Below, piece by piece: positions 56,866 through 64,000 of a stretch of DNA of 64,000 nucleotides. The position numbers and the translations under genes were made by a program. The stretch comes from an uncultured Eubacteriales bacterium. Its GTDB lineage: Bacteria > Bacillota > Clostridia > Oscillospirales > Acutalibacteraceae. The DNA is taken from the NCBI GenBank assembly GCA_910584745.1, contig CAJUDG010000008.1, positions 47,065-111,064 on the forward strand, written 5' to 3'. The notes under the pieces are model-generated. The model did not search any database and was not told the origin of the DNA. It saw only the letters and a program-made list of their open reading frames with translations. Position 1 is the first letter of the stretch. Each line of letters begins with the position of its first letter.

Positions 56866-56955
56866 ATGACAGCTTACGAGACTATGGCGATCATGATGAT
56901 GGTACTTCACATCGTCGTTGACCTACTTATAGCACTCAATAGCGAAAAAAAGTAA
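56866..56955 (+). CDS. Holin-like small toxin candidate (Hol-Tox type)
   Basis: A 29-residue peptide, MTAYETMAIMMMVLHIVVDL, then LIALNSEKK. The MTxYE(T/A) start, one hydrophobic helix and the KK end match the putative holin-like toxins of Firmicutes, which are type I toxins. GGGGGG lies upstream. The stop codon runs into terminator GTAACCGC/GCGGTTAC (56952-56982). A convergent promoter lies at 57048-57076. Confidence 0.75.
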   Translation: MTAYETMAIMMMVLHIVVDLLIALNSEKK

Positions 56956-56982
56956 CCGCCCCCAAGCCAAGGATAGCGGTTA
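56952..56982. terminator. Shared terminator of locus 6
   Basis: An 8-bp stem GTAACCGC/GCGGTTAC with a 15-nt loop includes the ORF stop codon. Confidence 0.75.
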
Positions 56983-57042
56983 CTTTACGCTAAAATCTGG
57001 CCAGCCGTCCGAAATATGATGTTCGTACAGGGCCTCTCTTTA
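56956..57042 (-). ncRNA. Antitoxin-like RNA 6
   Basis: A predicted minus-strand RNA of about 85 nt runs from promoter 57048-57076 to the shared hairpin. Its 5' part (ACGAACATCATATTTCGGAC) resembles the toxin leader in the same sense (ACGAACAGAATATTGAGAAC), so the repeats are inverted as in loci 4 and 5. Confidence 0.65.
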
Positions 57043-57047
57043 CTTAT

Positions 57048-57076
57048 ATTATAACCGGGACCCTTTGTAATGTCAA
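57048..57076 (-). promoter_or_regulatory. Promoter of antitoxin-like RNA 6
   Basis: On the minus strand TTGACA (57076-57071), 17 bp, TATAAT (57053-57048). Confidence 0.87.
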
Positions 57077-57136
57077 GTCTGTGCTGCCGAAAATTATGAC
57101 AGAATTGTAAACTGTAAAAAAATGTGAAAAAGCCCC

Positions 57137-57165
57137 TTGACTTTTCCTGACCATGTGGTTAGAAT
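57137..57165 (+). promoter_or_regulatory. Promoter of groES-groEL
   Basis: TTGACT (57137-57142), 17 bp, TAGAAT (57160-57165). The CIRCE operator overlaps the transcription start. Confidence 0.87.
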
Positions 57166-57169
57166 ATAG

Positions 57170-57196
57170 TTAGCACTTGAGAGAGCCGAGTGCTAA
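57170..57196. promoter_or_regulatory. CIRCE operator (HrcA binding site)
   Basis: TTAGCACTT, 9 bp, GAGTGCTAA. It matches the consensus TTAGCACTC-N9-GAGTGCTAA with one change. HrcA repression with heat-shock release is expected; hrcA itself is not in this window. Confidence 0.95.
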
Positions 57197-57292
57197 AATT
57201 CAGAGAAAGCTGTTTTATTTTGGCTGTAAAAGGCCGAATCAGCGCCGCCCCGGGGCGCGGAAAAGCCGGGGAGAAAGGAAACGGTGTTTTAT

Positions 57293-57577
57293 ATGAAGAT
57301 CAAACCCCTTTTGGACAGAGTGCTCATCAAGACGGAGGACGCGGAGGAGACCACAAAGAGCGGGATAGTGCTGGCGGCAAAGAGCGTTGAGAAGCCGCAG
57401 ATAGCGCGGGTCATCGCGGTGGGTCCTGGCGGCGAGGTGGACGGCAAGGAGATAAAGATGTACCTTAAAGAGGGTGACAGGGTCATCTCCGCCAAGTACA
57501 GCGGCACCGAGGTGAAGGTGGACGGCGAGGAGTACACTATTGTAAAGCAGAGCGACATCCTGGCGGTCGTGGAGTAA
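57293..57577 (+). CDS. groES: Co-chaperonin GroES
   Basis: This 94-residue Hsp10 starts MKIKPLLDRVLIKTEDAEET. The mobile loop GIVLAAKSVEKPQIA contacts GroEL. ATG 57293 lies after GAAAGGAAA. The gap to groEL (190 bp) carries two hairpin repeats. Confidence 0.97.
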   Translation: MKIKPLLDRVLIKTEDAEETTKSGIVLAAKSVEKPQIARVIAVGPGGEVDGKEIKMYLKEGDRVISAKYSGTEVKVDGEEYTIVKQSDILAVVE

Positions 57578-57588
57578 CCTGACGGCGA

Positions 57589-57722
57589 GCGAAAGTTAAA
57601 GTTTTCGTCCACCTTTTTCAAAAGGTGGTGGGGGTGGAGGGGGTGAAGCCCCTCCCCGCCGGAGGCCTTAAATGTACTGGGGGTACTTAGGGGCAAAGCC
57701 CCTGAGCCGCCGGAGGCCAAAA
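57589..57722 (+). repeat. Hairpin repeats B5 and D3 between groES and groEL
   Basis: B5: GTCCACCTTTTTCAAAAGGTGG, split by a short loop, then GGAGGGGGTGAAGCCCCTCC and CCGCCGGAGGCC. D3: CTTAGGGGCAAAGCCCCTGAG, then CCGCCGGAGGCC. Both modules end in the same CCGCCGGAGGCC unit as D1. They sit inside a heat-shock operon, so they must tolerate transcription or modulate the groES/groEL ratio. Confidence 0.78.
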
Positions 57723-57766
57723 TGCACTAAATAATTATATATAATAAATAGAAGGGACAGATTATC

Positions 57767-59392
57767 ATGGCAAAGAAAATCGTGTACGGTGAGGACGCCC
57801 GCAAGGCGCTCTTAGAGGGCGTAAACCAGCTGGCCGACACCGTCAAAATAACCCTGGGCCCCAAGGGCCGCAACGTGGTGCTGGACAAGAAGTTCGGCGC
57901 GCCCCTTATCACCAACGACGGCGTGACCATCGCCAAGGAGATAGAGCTTGAGGACGCGTATGAGAACATGGGCGCCCAGCTGGTAAAGGAAGTCGCCACC
58001 AAGACCAACGACGTGGCCGGCGACGGCACCACCACTGCCACACTGCTGGCCCAGGCGCTGGTACGCGAGGGCATGAAGAACGTCACCGCCGGGGCCAACC
58101 CCATGGTGCTCCGCAAGGGCGTGCAGAAGGCCACCGAGGCCGCCGTTGAGGCCATCGTGAAGAACAGCCAGAAGGTCAGCGGCACCAAGGACATCGCAAG
58201 GGTCGCCGCCGTGTCCTCCAGCAGCGACGAGATAGGCCAGCTCATCGCCGACGCTATGGAGAAGGTCACCGCCGACGGCGTTATCACCGTGGAGGAGAGT
58301 AAGACCGCCGAGACCTACAGCGAGGTCGTGGAGGGCATGATGTTCGACCGGGGCTACGTGACCCCCTACATGGCTACTGATACCGACAAGATGGTGGCCG
58401 AGCTTGACGACCCATATATCCTGATCACCGACAAGAAGATCTCCAATATCCAGGAGATACTGCCCCTTCTGGAGCAGATAGTCCAGGGCGGCAAGAAGCT
58501 CTTGATAATCGCAGAGGACATCGAGGGCGAGGCCCTGACCACCCTTATCCTGAACAGGCTTCGCGGCACCTTCGTGTGCGTGGCCGTCAAGGCTCCCGGC
58601 TTCGGCGACCGCAGGAAGGAGATGCTGGTGGATATCGCCACCCTGACCGGCGGGCAGGTCATTTCTGAGGAGGTGGGCCTTGACCTTAAGGACACCACCA
58701 TCGACCAGCTGGGCCGCGCCCGCCAGGTGAAGGTGGACAAGGAGAACACCATCATCGTGGACGGCGCAGGCGACTCCGCCGCCATCAAGGGCCGCGTGGG
58801 CCAGATCCGCAGCCAGATAGAGACCACCACCTCCGAGTTCGACAGGGAGAAGCTCCAGGAGCGCCTGGCGAAGCTGGCCGGCGGCGTGGCCGTCATCAAG
58901 GTGGGCGCCGCTACCGAGATAGAGATGAAGGAGAAGAAGCTGCGCATTGAGGACGCTCTGGCCGCCACAAAGGCCGCCGTTGAGGAGGGCATCGTGGCCG
59001 GCGGCGGCACCGCCCTTATCGACGCCATCCCCGCCGTGAAGGCATACGTTGACTCTGCCGAGGGCGACGAGAAGACCGGCGCCGCCATAGTCCTCAAGGC
59101 CCTTGAGGAGCCCGTGCGCCAGATAGCCGCCAACGCCGGTATAGAGGGCTCCGTCATCGTGGAGCAGCTCAAGCGCGACCAGAAGGTGGGCCAGGGCTAC
59201 AACGCCCTGACCGGCGAGTTCCAGGATATGATAGAGGCCGGTATCGTCGACCCCACAAAGGTCACCCGCTCCGCTTTGCAGAACGCCTCCTCTGTGGCCG
59301 CCACCATCCTGACCACCGAGTCCCTGGTTGCGGACATCAAGGAGCCCACTCCTCCCGCGGCCCCTGCGCCGGATATGGGCGGGATGTACTAA
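57767..59392 (+). CDS. groEL: Chaperonin GroEL
   Basis: This 541-residue Hsp60 has the ATP site VKITLGPKGRNVVLDK and DGTTTATLLAQ (about 80-95), apical substrate-binding segments, and the GGM-type end PAPDMGGMY. It forms the double ring with GroES. Confidence 0.98.
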   Translation: MAKKIVYGEDARKALLEGVNQLADTVKITLGPKGRNVVLDKKFGAPLITNDGVTIAKEIELEDAYENMGAQLVKEVATKTNDVAGDGTTTATLLAQALVREGMKNVTAGANPMVLRKGVQKATEAAVEAIVKNSQKVSGTKDIARVAAVSSSSDEIGQLIADAMEKVTADGVITVEESKTAETYSEVVEGMMFDRGYVTPYMATDTDKMVAELDDPYILITDKKISNIQEILPLLEQIVQGGKKLLIIAEDIEGEALTTLILNRLRGTFVCVAVKAPGFGDRRKEMLVDIATLTGGQVISEEVGLDLKDTTIDQLGRARQVKVDKENTIIVDGAGDSAAIKGRVGQIRSQIETTTSEFDREKLQERLAKLAGGVAVIKVGAATEIEMKEKKLRIEDALAATKAAVEEGIVAGGGTALIDAIPAVKAYVDSAEGDEKTGAAIVLKALEEPVRQIAANAGIEGSVIVEQLKRDQKVGQGYNALTGEFQDMIEAGIVDPTKVTRSALQNASSVAATILTTESLVADIKEPTPPAAPAPDMGGMY

Positions 59393-59422
59393 GAGCCGGT
59401 AGAAGCTGAATAGATAGGACCG

Positions 59423-59459
59423 AAGGCCGGGACCCAAGGGATTGGGTTTCGGCCTTTTT
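59423..59459 (+). terminator. Terminator after groEL
   Basis: AAGGCCGGGACCCAA / TTGGGTTTCGGCCTT with a 4-nt loop, then TTTT. Confidence 0.88.
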
Positions 59460-59474
59460 GTGTGTCCGGGGGGA

Positions 59475-59504
59475 TTGACATGGGGAAGGGAGGAGAAGTA
59501 TAAT
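59475..59504 (+). promoter_or_regulatory. Promoter of the 59530 gene
   Basis: TTGACA (59475-59480), 18 bp, TATAAT (59499-59504). Confidence 0.8.
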
Positions 59505-59529
59505 ATTGGCATGAGAGGGGGACAAAGTA

Positions 59530-59892
59530 ATGGATAAAGAAATGCTGGAGGCTTTAGGACGGATGCTGGAGCCGGTAAAGGGCCAGATGGACAAGATAAT
59601 TATTCACATGGACAATGAGTTTGCCCAGGTGAAGGAGCGCATGGACCATATGGAAGAAGGCATGAAGCAGATGGATTCCCGCCTGAACCACATGACGGCT
59701 AGCATGAAGCTGATGGAGTCCCGCATGGAGAAGATGGAGGGCCGCATGGGACGCATGGAGGACGATATCGCCATCCTGCGGGAGGACTGCGACATCACCC
59801 GGGCGGCGGCCAACGAGCTGATCGACTGGACCGGTGAGATAAACCAGGCGGTGGGCTTCCCCCTTCCGAAGCTCGGCGAGAAAATATCATAG
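59530..59892 (+). CDS. Met-rich coiled-coil protein
   Basis: This 120-residue protein is helical throughout. A heptad-like repeat rich in Met (about 20-85: KERMDHMEEGMKQMDSRLNH, then MESRMEKMEGRMGRMEDDI) forms a coiled coil, followed by a short globular end with LIDWTGEIN. No membrane segment. It may be a structural or adaptor protein; I do not recognise the family. Confidence 0.75.
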   Translation: MDKEMLEALGRMLEPVKGQMDKIIIHMDNEFAQVKERMDHMEEGMKQMDSRLNHMTASMKLMESRMEKMEGRMGRMEDDIAILREDCDITRAAANELIDWTGEINQAVGFPLPKLGEKIS

Positions 59893-59948
59893 CATTACCC
59901 CCGGGACCGGCCTTGTTTGGGCCGGCCCTTTTTATTTCATTTCTCCGC

Positions 59949-59977
59949 TTGCTATTCCCCAAATAGTGTAGTACAAT
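59949..59977 (+). promoter_or_regulatory. Promoter of the 60014 gene
   Basis: TTGCTA (59949-59954), 17 bp, TACAAT (59972-59977). Confidence 0.75.
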
Positions 59978-60013
59978 TAGGCAAAGACGCTGAATCATGA
60001 AAGGAGCGATAGA

Positions 60014-60850
60014 ATGAAACTGAAATACCTGGGCACCGCCGCGGCGGAGGCCGTGCCCGCGCCATTTTGCGGGTGCGAGGTCTGCGAGAGGGCCAGGGAG
60101 CGGGGCGGCAGGAACGTGCGCACACGCAGTCAGGCCCTTCTGGACGGGCGGCTGCTCATAGACTTTCCGGCGGACACGTATCTGCACGCCCTGAGAGAGG
60201 GGCTGAGGCTCTATGAGATAGGCTCATGCATCGTCACACACTGCCACAGCGACCATCTCTACCCCGGCGACCTCTGGTGCCTGATAAGCTACGCCGCCCA
60301 TAAGAAGGAGCGGCCCTTTAACCTGTACGGCACCGGGGCGGTCTTACGGATGGCGAGGGAGCAGTGCGAGGATATAGAGCAGATAATCAGGGAGGGCGGG
60401 CTATGCCTTCACGAGATACGCCCCTTCGAGCCCTTTGAGGCCGAGGGCTACAGGGTCACGGCCCTTAAGGCCGACCACGGCGCGCCGGAGTCGGTGGTGT
60501 ACGCCATTGAGGGGCAGGACGGCAGGGCCATGCTCTATGCCCACGACACCGGGCTGCTGCCGGAGGAGAGCATGGAGTATCTTAAAGAGAGCGGCCTTAG
60601 GTTCAGGCTCATCTCCTACGACTGCACCAACGGACTTTTGGAGCAGGGCGAGCGCAACCATATGGGGCTTAAGGCCGACGTGAAGCTGCGGGACATGCTC
60701 AGAGAGATCGGGGCCGTGGGAGAGGGCTGCGTGCACGTGGTGAACCACTTTTCCCATAACGGCGGCGGGGCCGGGTATGACGAGATGGCCCCGGCGGCTG
60801 AGGGCAAGGGATTCATTGCTTCATTTGACGGCATGGAAATCGAGTTTTAA
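60014..60850 (+). CDS. Metallo-beta-lactamase-fold hydrolase (PhnP-like)
   Basis: This 278-residue protein has the metal-binding motif THCHSDHLYPGDLW (HxHxDH, about 75-88), a further His/Asp in YAHDTGLLPEES and a late His (VVNHFSHNGG). The N-terminus CGCEVCERARERGGRNVRTR with paired Cys resembles PhnP-type phosphodiesterases. Substrate unknown. It is 17 bp before the GH31 gene and probably co-transcribed. Confidence 0.88.
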   Translation: MKLKYLGTAAAEAVPAPFCGCEVCERARERGGRNVRTRSQALLDGRLLIDFPADTYLHALREGLRLYEIGSCIVTHCHSDHLYPGDLWCLISYAAHKKERPFNLYGTGAVLRMAREQCEDIEQIIREGGLCLHEIRPFEPFEAEGYRVTALKADHGAPESVVYAIEGQDGRAMLYAHDTGLLPEESMEYLKESGLRFRLISYDCTNGLLEQGERNHMGLKADVKLRDMLREIGAVGEGCVHVVNHFSHNGGGAGYDEMAPAAEGKGFIASFDGMEIEF

Positions 60851-60867
60851 AGTAAAGGAGCGTCACT

Positions 60868-63120
60868 ATGAAATTCACAAGAGGCTACTGGCTGAATAAG
60901 CCCGGGGTCGAAAATTACGACTGCGTACAGATACGCGAGATAAGGGCGGAGGACGGACGCGTGTACCTATACAGCGTGCCGTACCCCCAGGACGAGCGGG
61001 GCATGGGCGGGCCGGTGCTGGAGATGGTCATAAGCTCCCCGGGGCCGGACATCATCAGGACCGAGGCCTGGCACTTTATGGGCAGCGCCAAAAAGGTGCC
61101 GGAGTTCGAGCTGGACATTAGGGAGACCCCACTTGAGACCGAGGAGTTCGAGGGGGGCATAAGGGTAAAAAGCGGGGACACGAGCCTTGAGATAACCTGC
61201 CGCCCGGCGGGCTTCACCTACTACTATAAGGGCAAAAAGCTGACAAATGTGGGCGATAAGTTCGGCCACAGCATGATAAGCTATATGCACACCCCGGAGG
61301 GCCCATTTATGCGCGCCCAGCTGGACCTGGACATCGGGGAGAAGATATACGGCCTTGGCGAGCGGTTCACGCCCTTTGTGAAGAACGGCCAGGTGGTGGA
61401 CCTCTGGCAGGAGGACGGGGGGACCTGCTCGGAGATATCCTATAAGAACATCCCCTTCTATCTGACCAACCGGGGCTATGGGGTGTTCGTGAACTCGTCG
61501 GGGCCGGTGAGCTATGAGCTGTGCTCGGAGGTGGTGACCCGGGCCCAGTTCTCCGTGCCCGGGGAGAAGCTGGACTTTATGATTATCGGCGGCGGGGACC
61601 CGAAGACTGTGCTGCATAATTATACGGCCCTGACAGGCCGCCCGGCGCTGCCGCCGGCGTGGACCTTTGGGCTGTGGCTCAGTACCTCCTTCACCACAAA
61701 CTACGACGAGGACACCGTCAATGAGTTCGTGAACGGCATGAGCGAGAGGGATATCCCCCTGCACGTGTTCCACTTCGACTGCTACTGGATGGCAGAGAAC
61801 GAGTGGTGCAACTTCACCTTTGACCCCAAGATGTTCAAGGACGCCCCGGGTATGCTCAAGCGGCTGAAGGAGCGGGGGCTGAAGATATGCGTGTGGATAA
61901 ACTCGTATATCGGCCAGAAATCGCCCCTTTTCAAGGAGGCCATGGAGAAGGGCTATCTGTTGAAGCGGCCAAACGGCGACGTCTGGCAGTGGGACCTCTG
62001 GCAGGCGGGCATGGGCCTGGTGGACTTCACGAACCCGGGGGCGTGGAAGTGGTATCAGCAGAAGCTTCGGACATTACTTGACATGGGAGTGGACTGCTTC
62101 AAGACCGATTTCGGCGAGCGGATACCCACGGACTGCGTGTACTTTGACGGCAGCGACCCGGAGCTTATGCATAATTATTACACGTATCTGTATAATAAAT
62201 GCGTCTTCGAGCTTTTGGAGGAGTATAAGGGGAAGGGTGAAGCCTGTCTGTTTGCCCGCAGCGCCACCGCCGGGGGGCAGAAGTTCCCGGTGCACTGGGG
62301 CGGGGACTGCTCCTCCAACTACCTGTCCATGAGCGAGTCTCTGCGGGCGGGGCTGTCGCTGACCTGTTCGGGGTTCGGGTTCTGGAGCCACGACATCAGC
62401 GGGTTCGAGGGCACGGCCCCGGCGGATGTGTACAAGCGCTGGGCGGCGTTCGGGCTGCTGTCCACCCACTCGCGGCTGCACGGGTCCAACTCGTACCGGG
62501 TGCCGTGGCTGTTCGACGAGGAGTCGGTGGACGTGGTGCGCAGGTTCACCAAGCTAAAGTGCGCCTTAATGCCCTACCTCTATACCAAGGCGGTGGAGGC
62601 ACACGAGACCGGCGTGCCCATGATGAGGGCCATGGTGCTGGAGTTCCCGCAAGATATTGCGTGCGGGGAGCTGGACAGACAATATATGCTGGGGGAGAGC
62701 CTGATGGTGGCCCCGGTGTTCACTAAATCCGGGGACGTGGATTACTACCTGCCGGAGGGCCGGTGGACGAACCTGCTGACCGGGGAGAGCACGGACGGAG
62801 GCAGGTGGGTCCATGAGGTGCACGACTTTATGAGCTTGCCGCTGATGGTCAGGGAGAACAGCATTGTACCGATCGGGAACAACTATGATGATGTGGAGTA
62901 TGACTACTCCAAGGGGCTGACGCTGTATCTGGGTGAGATCACCGGGGAGGCGCGGTGCGATGTGGTTGACATGCGCGGCCAGAGGTTCCTGACGGTGACG
63001 GCCAGGAATGAGGGCGGCAGAGTGACCGTCCACTTTGAGGGGAAGGCTGAGAATGTCAGGGTTGTGTACGGAGGGAAAGAGGCTGCGGTTTCCCCCGACC
63101 TCAATGATGTAATAATTTGA
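60868..63120 (+). CDS. yicI: GH31 alpha-xylosidase-like glycosidase
   Basis: This 750-residue retaining glycoside hydrolase has an N-terminal beta-sandwich (about 1-250), a catalytic (beta/alpha)8 barrel with nucleophile Asp in CFKTDFGERIP and acid/base Asp in GFWSHDISGFEG, then C-terminal beta domains. The KTDFGE form is typical of YicI-type alpha-xylosidases acting on isoprimeverose-like ends of xyloglucan. No signal peptide, so it acts in the cytoplasm. The stop overlaps repeat A4. Confidence 0.92.
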   Translation: MKFTRGYWLNKPGVENYDCVQIREIRAEDGRVYLYSVPYPQDERGMGGPVLEMVISSPGPDIIRTEAWHFMGSAKKVPEFELDIRETPLETEEFEGGIRVKSGDTSLEITCRPAGFTYYYKGKKLTNVGDKFGHSMISYMHTPEGPFMRAQLDLDIGEKIYGLGERFTPFVKNGQVVDLWQEDGGTCSEISYKNIPFYLTNRGYGVFVNSSGPVSYELCSEVVTRAQFSVPGEKLDFMIIGGGDPKTVLHNYTALTGRPALPPAWTFGLWLSTSFTTNYDEDTVNEFVNGMSERDIPLHVFHFDCYWMAENEWCNFTFDPKMFKDAPGMLKRLKERGLKICVWINSYIGQKSPLFKEAMEKGYLLKRPNGDVWQWDLWQAGMGLVDFTNPGAWKWYQQKLRTLLDMGVDCFKTDFGERIPTDCVYFDGSDPELMHNYYTYLYNKCVFELLEEYKGKGEACLFARSATAGGQKFPVHWGGDCSSNYLSMSESLRAGLSLTCSGFGFWSHDISGFEGTAPADVYKRWAAFGLLSTHSRLHGSNSYRVPWLFDEESVDVVRRFTKLKCALMPYLYTKAVEAHETGVPMMRAMVLEFPQDIACGELDRQYMLGESLMVAPVFTKSGDVDYYLPEGRWTNLLTGESTDGGRWVHEVHDFMSLPLMVRENSIVPIGNNYDDVEYDYSKGLTLYLGEITGEARCDVVDMRGQRFLTVTARNEGGRVTVHFEGKAENVRVVYGGKEAAVSPDLNDVII

Positions 63121-63190
63121 CCGGTCAAGCTGGTCTTAAGCTTGCGCGGGGTTTGGGGGCGAGGAGCCCCCAAGGTCTTGCGCGAAAGCG
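63118..63190 (+). repeat. Modular hairpin repeat A4
   Basis: GACCGGT is followed by hairpin CAAGCT-AGCTTG, GCGGGG, hairpin TTTGGGGGCGAGGAGCCCCC and hairpin TTGCGC/GAAAGCGCC. It starts on the TGA stop of the GH31 gene. It is the best-preserved copy of the GACCGGTCAAGCTGG form. Confidence 0.8.
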
Positions 63191-63242
63191 CCAAAAACTA
63201 CTAAAGAAAAATAAGCCTGTGTGGGCCGAGCCCACACAGGCT

Positions 63243-64000
63243 TTACTCTTTCACAACGCTGACTCTCTCAATACCGTAGTACCGATAAATATCTATGACA
63301 TTCCCTGTCAGCACCTCCCCCGGCACAGCAGGCGCTACCGCGGGCGGGCAGCTTGCTGAGAGCCCCGCCAGTACGCGCCCGGCGGCGGCTTCAAGGGGCA
63401 GGACCTCCGTGGGCGAGAAAAGCGCCTGACGGAGGGTCATGGCCCTGGGCGGCGGCGAGAGCTCCAGGGCCGGCCCGGCCAGCGGCGGGCGGGGAGCCAG
63501 GGCTGAGAGGGCCGACAAAAGCAGCTCCAGGGATTCCGGCGGGGTCTCCGGGGCGGGCATGAGCACCAGATAGTCCGGGTCCGCATACTCCGGGTGTATG
63601 CCGTGGGAAACCAGGTGCCGGGATATCTCCTGGCCTGTGAAGCCCATGGGACGGGAATCAAGGGTCAGCTTCAGGGGCTCGTCCCCAATAAAGCGCCAGC
63701 CCTCTCCGGCCAGGAATCCCCTGAGCTCCGAGAGAAACCCGACGGTATAATCCAGGTTCTCCGGGTAGCTGCTGGCAAGGTACTGGTTGCAGAGGTCCAG
63801 GGATTGCAGTATCAGGTACGAGGGGCTGGTGGAGCCGAACAGGGCCATGGCCTCCCGGGCGCGCTCTCTGAACAGGGCCGGAGCGTCCCTTGAGACGTGC
63901 AGATACCCCCCGCCGGTGAGGACGGGCAGGGTCTTGTGGGCGCTGTCACAGCAGAGGTCGGCCCCCAGGTCCATGGGGTGACAGGGCTCCGGCAGAAAGC
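63243..64000 (-). CDS. Orn/Lys/Arg decarboxylase-family PLP enzyme, partial
   Basis: The gene continues beyond the window; about 250 C-terminal residues are visible. The PLP-lysine motif is ADLCCDSAHKTLPVLTGGGY (SxHK). LFGSTSPSYLILQSLDLCNQ follows, then a C-terminal domain with GHPEYADPDYLVLM-like sequence. The family includes ornithine, lysine and arginine decarboxylases. The short C-terminal domain fits the small Gram-positive (SpeA/YaaO-like) type. It could supply polyamines, in line with the pot operon, but no substrate can be read from this fragment. Confidence 0.88.
   Translation of the reverse strand, partial: FLPEPCHPMDLGADLCCDSAHKTLPVLTGGGYLHVSRDAPALFRERAREAMALFGSTSPSYLILQSLDLCNQYLASSYPENLDYTVGFLSELRGFLAGEGWRFIGDEPLKLTLDSRPMGFTGQEISRHLVSHGIHPEYADPDYLVLMPAPETPPESLELLLSALSALAPRPPLAGPALELSPPPRAMTLRQALFSPTEVLPLEAAAGRVLAGLSASCPPAVAPAVPGEVLTGNVIDIYRYYGIERVSVVKE

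Overview
This window is about 46 kb of GC-rich chromosome from a spore-forming, low-GC-lineage (Clostridia) bacterium, with a visibly AT-richer mobile element of about 18 kb at its left end. A spoVAE-type gene, a CIRCE-controlled groESL operon, an L10 leader, a TPP riboswitch, the rplKA/rplJL ribosomal genes and strong AGGAGG ribosome-binding sites all fit a Firmicute. Gene content and base composition suggest a gut member of the Oscillospirales, but that is inference.

Region 1 (1-18.5 kb) is a degenerate integrative conjugative element (ICE). It carries a tyrosine integrase, two excisionase-like proteins, a MazF-type toxin, a sigma-like regulator, ParA/ParB, a large LPXTG-type surface protein and a peptidoglycan hydrolase. 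The hydrolase is fused to an unrelated ICE protein. I see no relaxase, coupling protein or VirB4 ATPase. Cargo is a regulator/flavoprotein pair and a DUF1349/MFS/AraC set. The element sits inside a tRNA-Leu(CAA) gene: the 5' half (61-101) and 3' half (18351-18396) join into a perfectly folded tRNA, while an intact but different tRNA-Leu(CAA) lies at 251-337. Repeated att cores and arm-like sites indicate a tandem or accreted insertion site.

Region 2 (18.8-30 kb) holds a tRNA with a CAU anticodon, rpmG-secE-nusG, a 47-codon ORF, rplK-rplA, rplJ-rplL (rpoB does not follow) and a spermidine/putrescine ABC operon (potABCD). Region 3 (30-46.6 kb) holds dtd, an aldose-epimerase/MazG-like fusion, HAD hydrolase, ddl, murI, argS, two paralogous lipoproteins, a LacI regulator, riboswitch-controlled thiT, a DHHW protein and a PTS IIC-like protein. 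Region 4 (47-64 kb) holds gdhA, purB, purA, glmS, a NagD-like phosphatase, spoVAE, an aldo/keto reductase, rpsT, groESL, a metallo-hydrolase, a GH31 glycosidase and the C-terminal part of an Orn/Lys/Arg decarboxylase-family gene.

Two layers lie between the ordinary genes. (i) Six small loci have the architecture of type I toxin-antitoxin modules: a 29-37 residue ORF with its own promoter and a convergent promoter for a short RNA meeting at a shared hairpin. Three (22.6-23.3 kb, 29.6-29.9 kb) resemble the Fst/par system, and their RNAs carry direct repeats complementary to the toxin start region. Two (42.5 and 47.0 kb) form a second peptide family, and one (56.8 kb) is holin-like. (ii) Modular hairpin repeats lie just after stop codons. 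Their stem sequences covary between copies, and some are nested inside others, inside a coding end (35.5 kb) and inside the P3 helix of the TPP riboswitch (42.9 kb).
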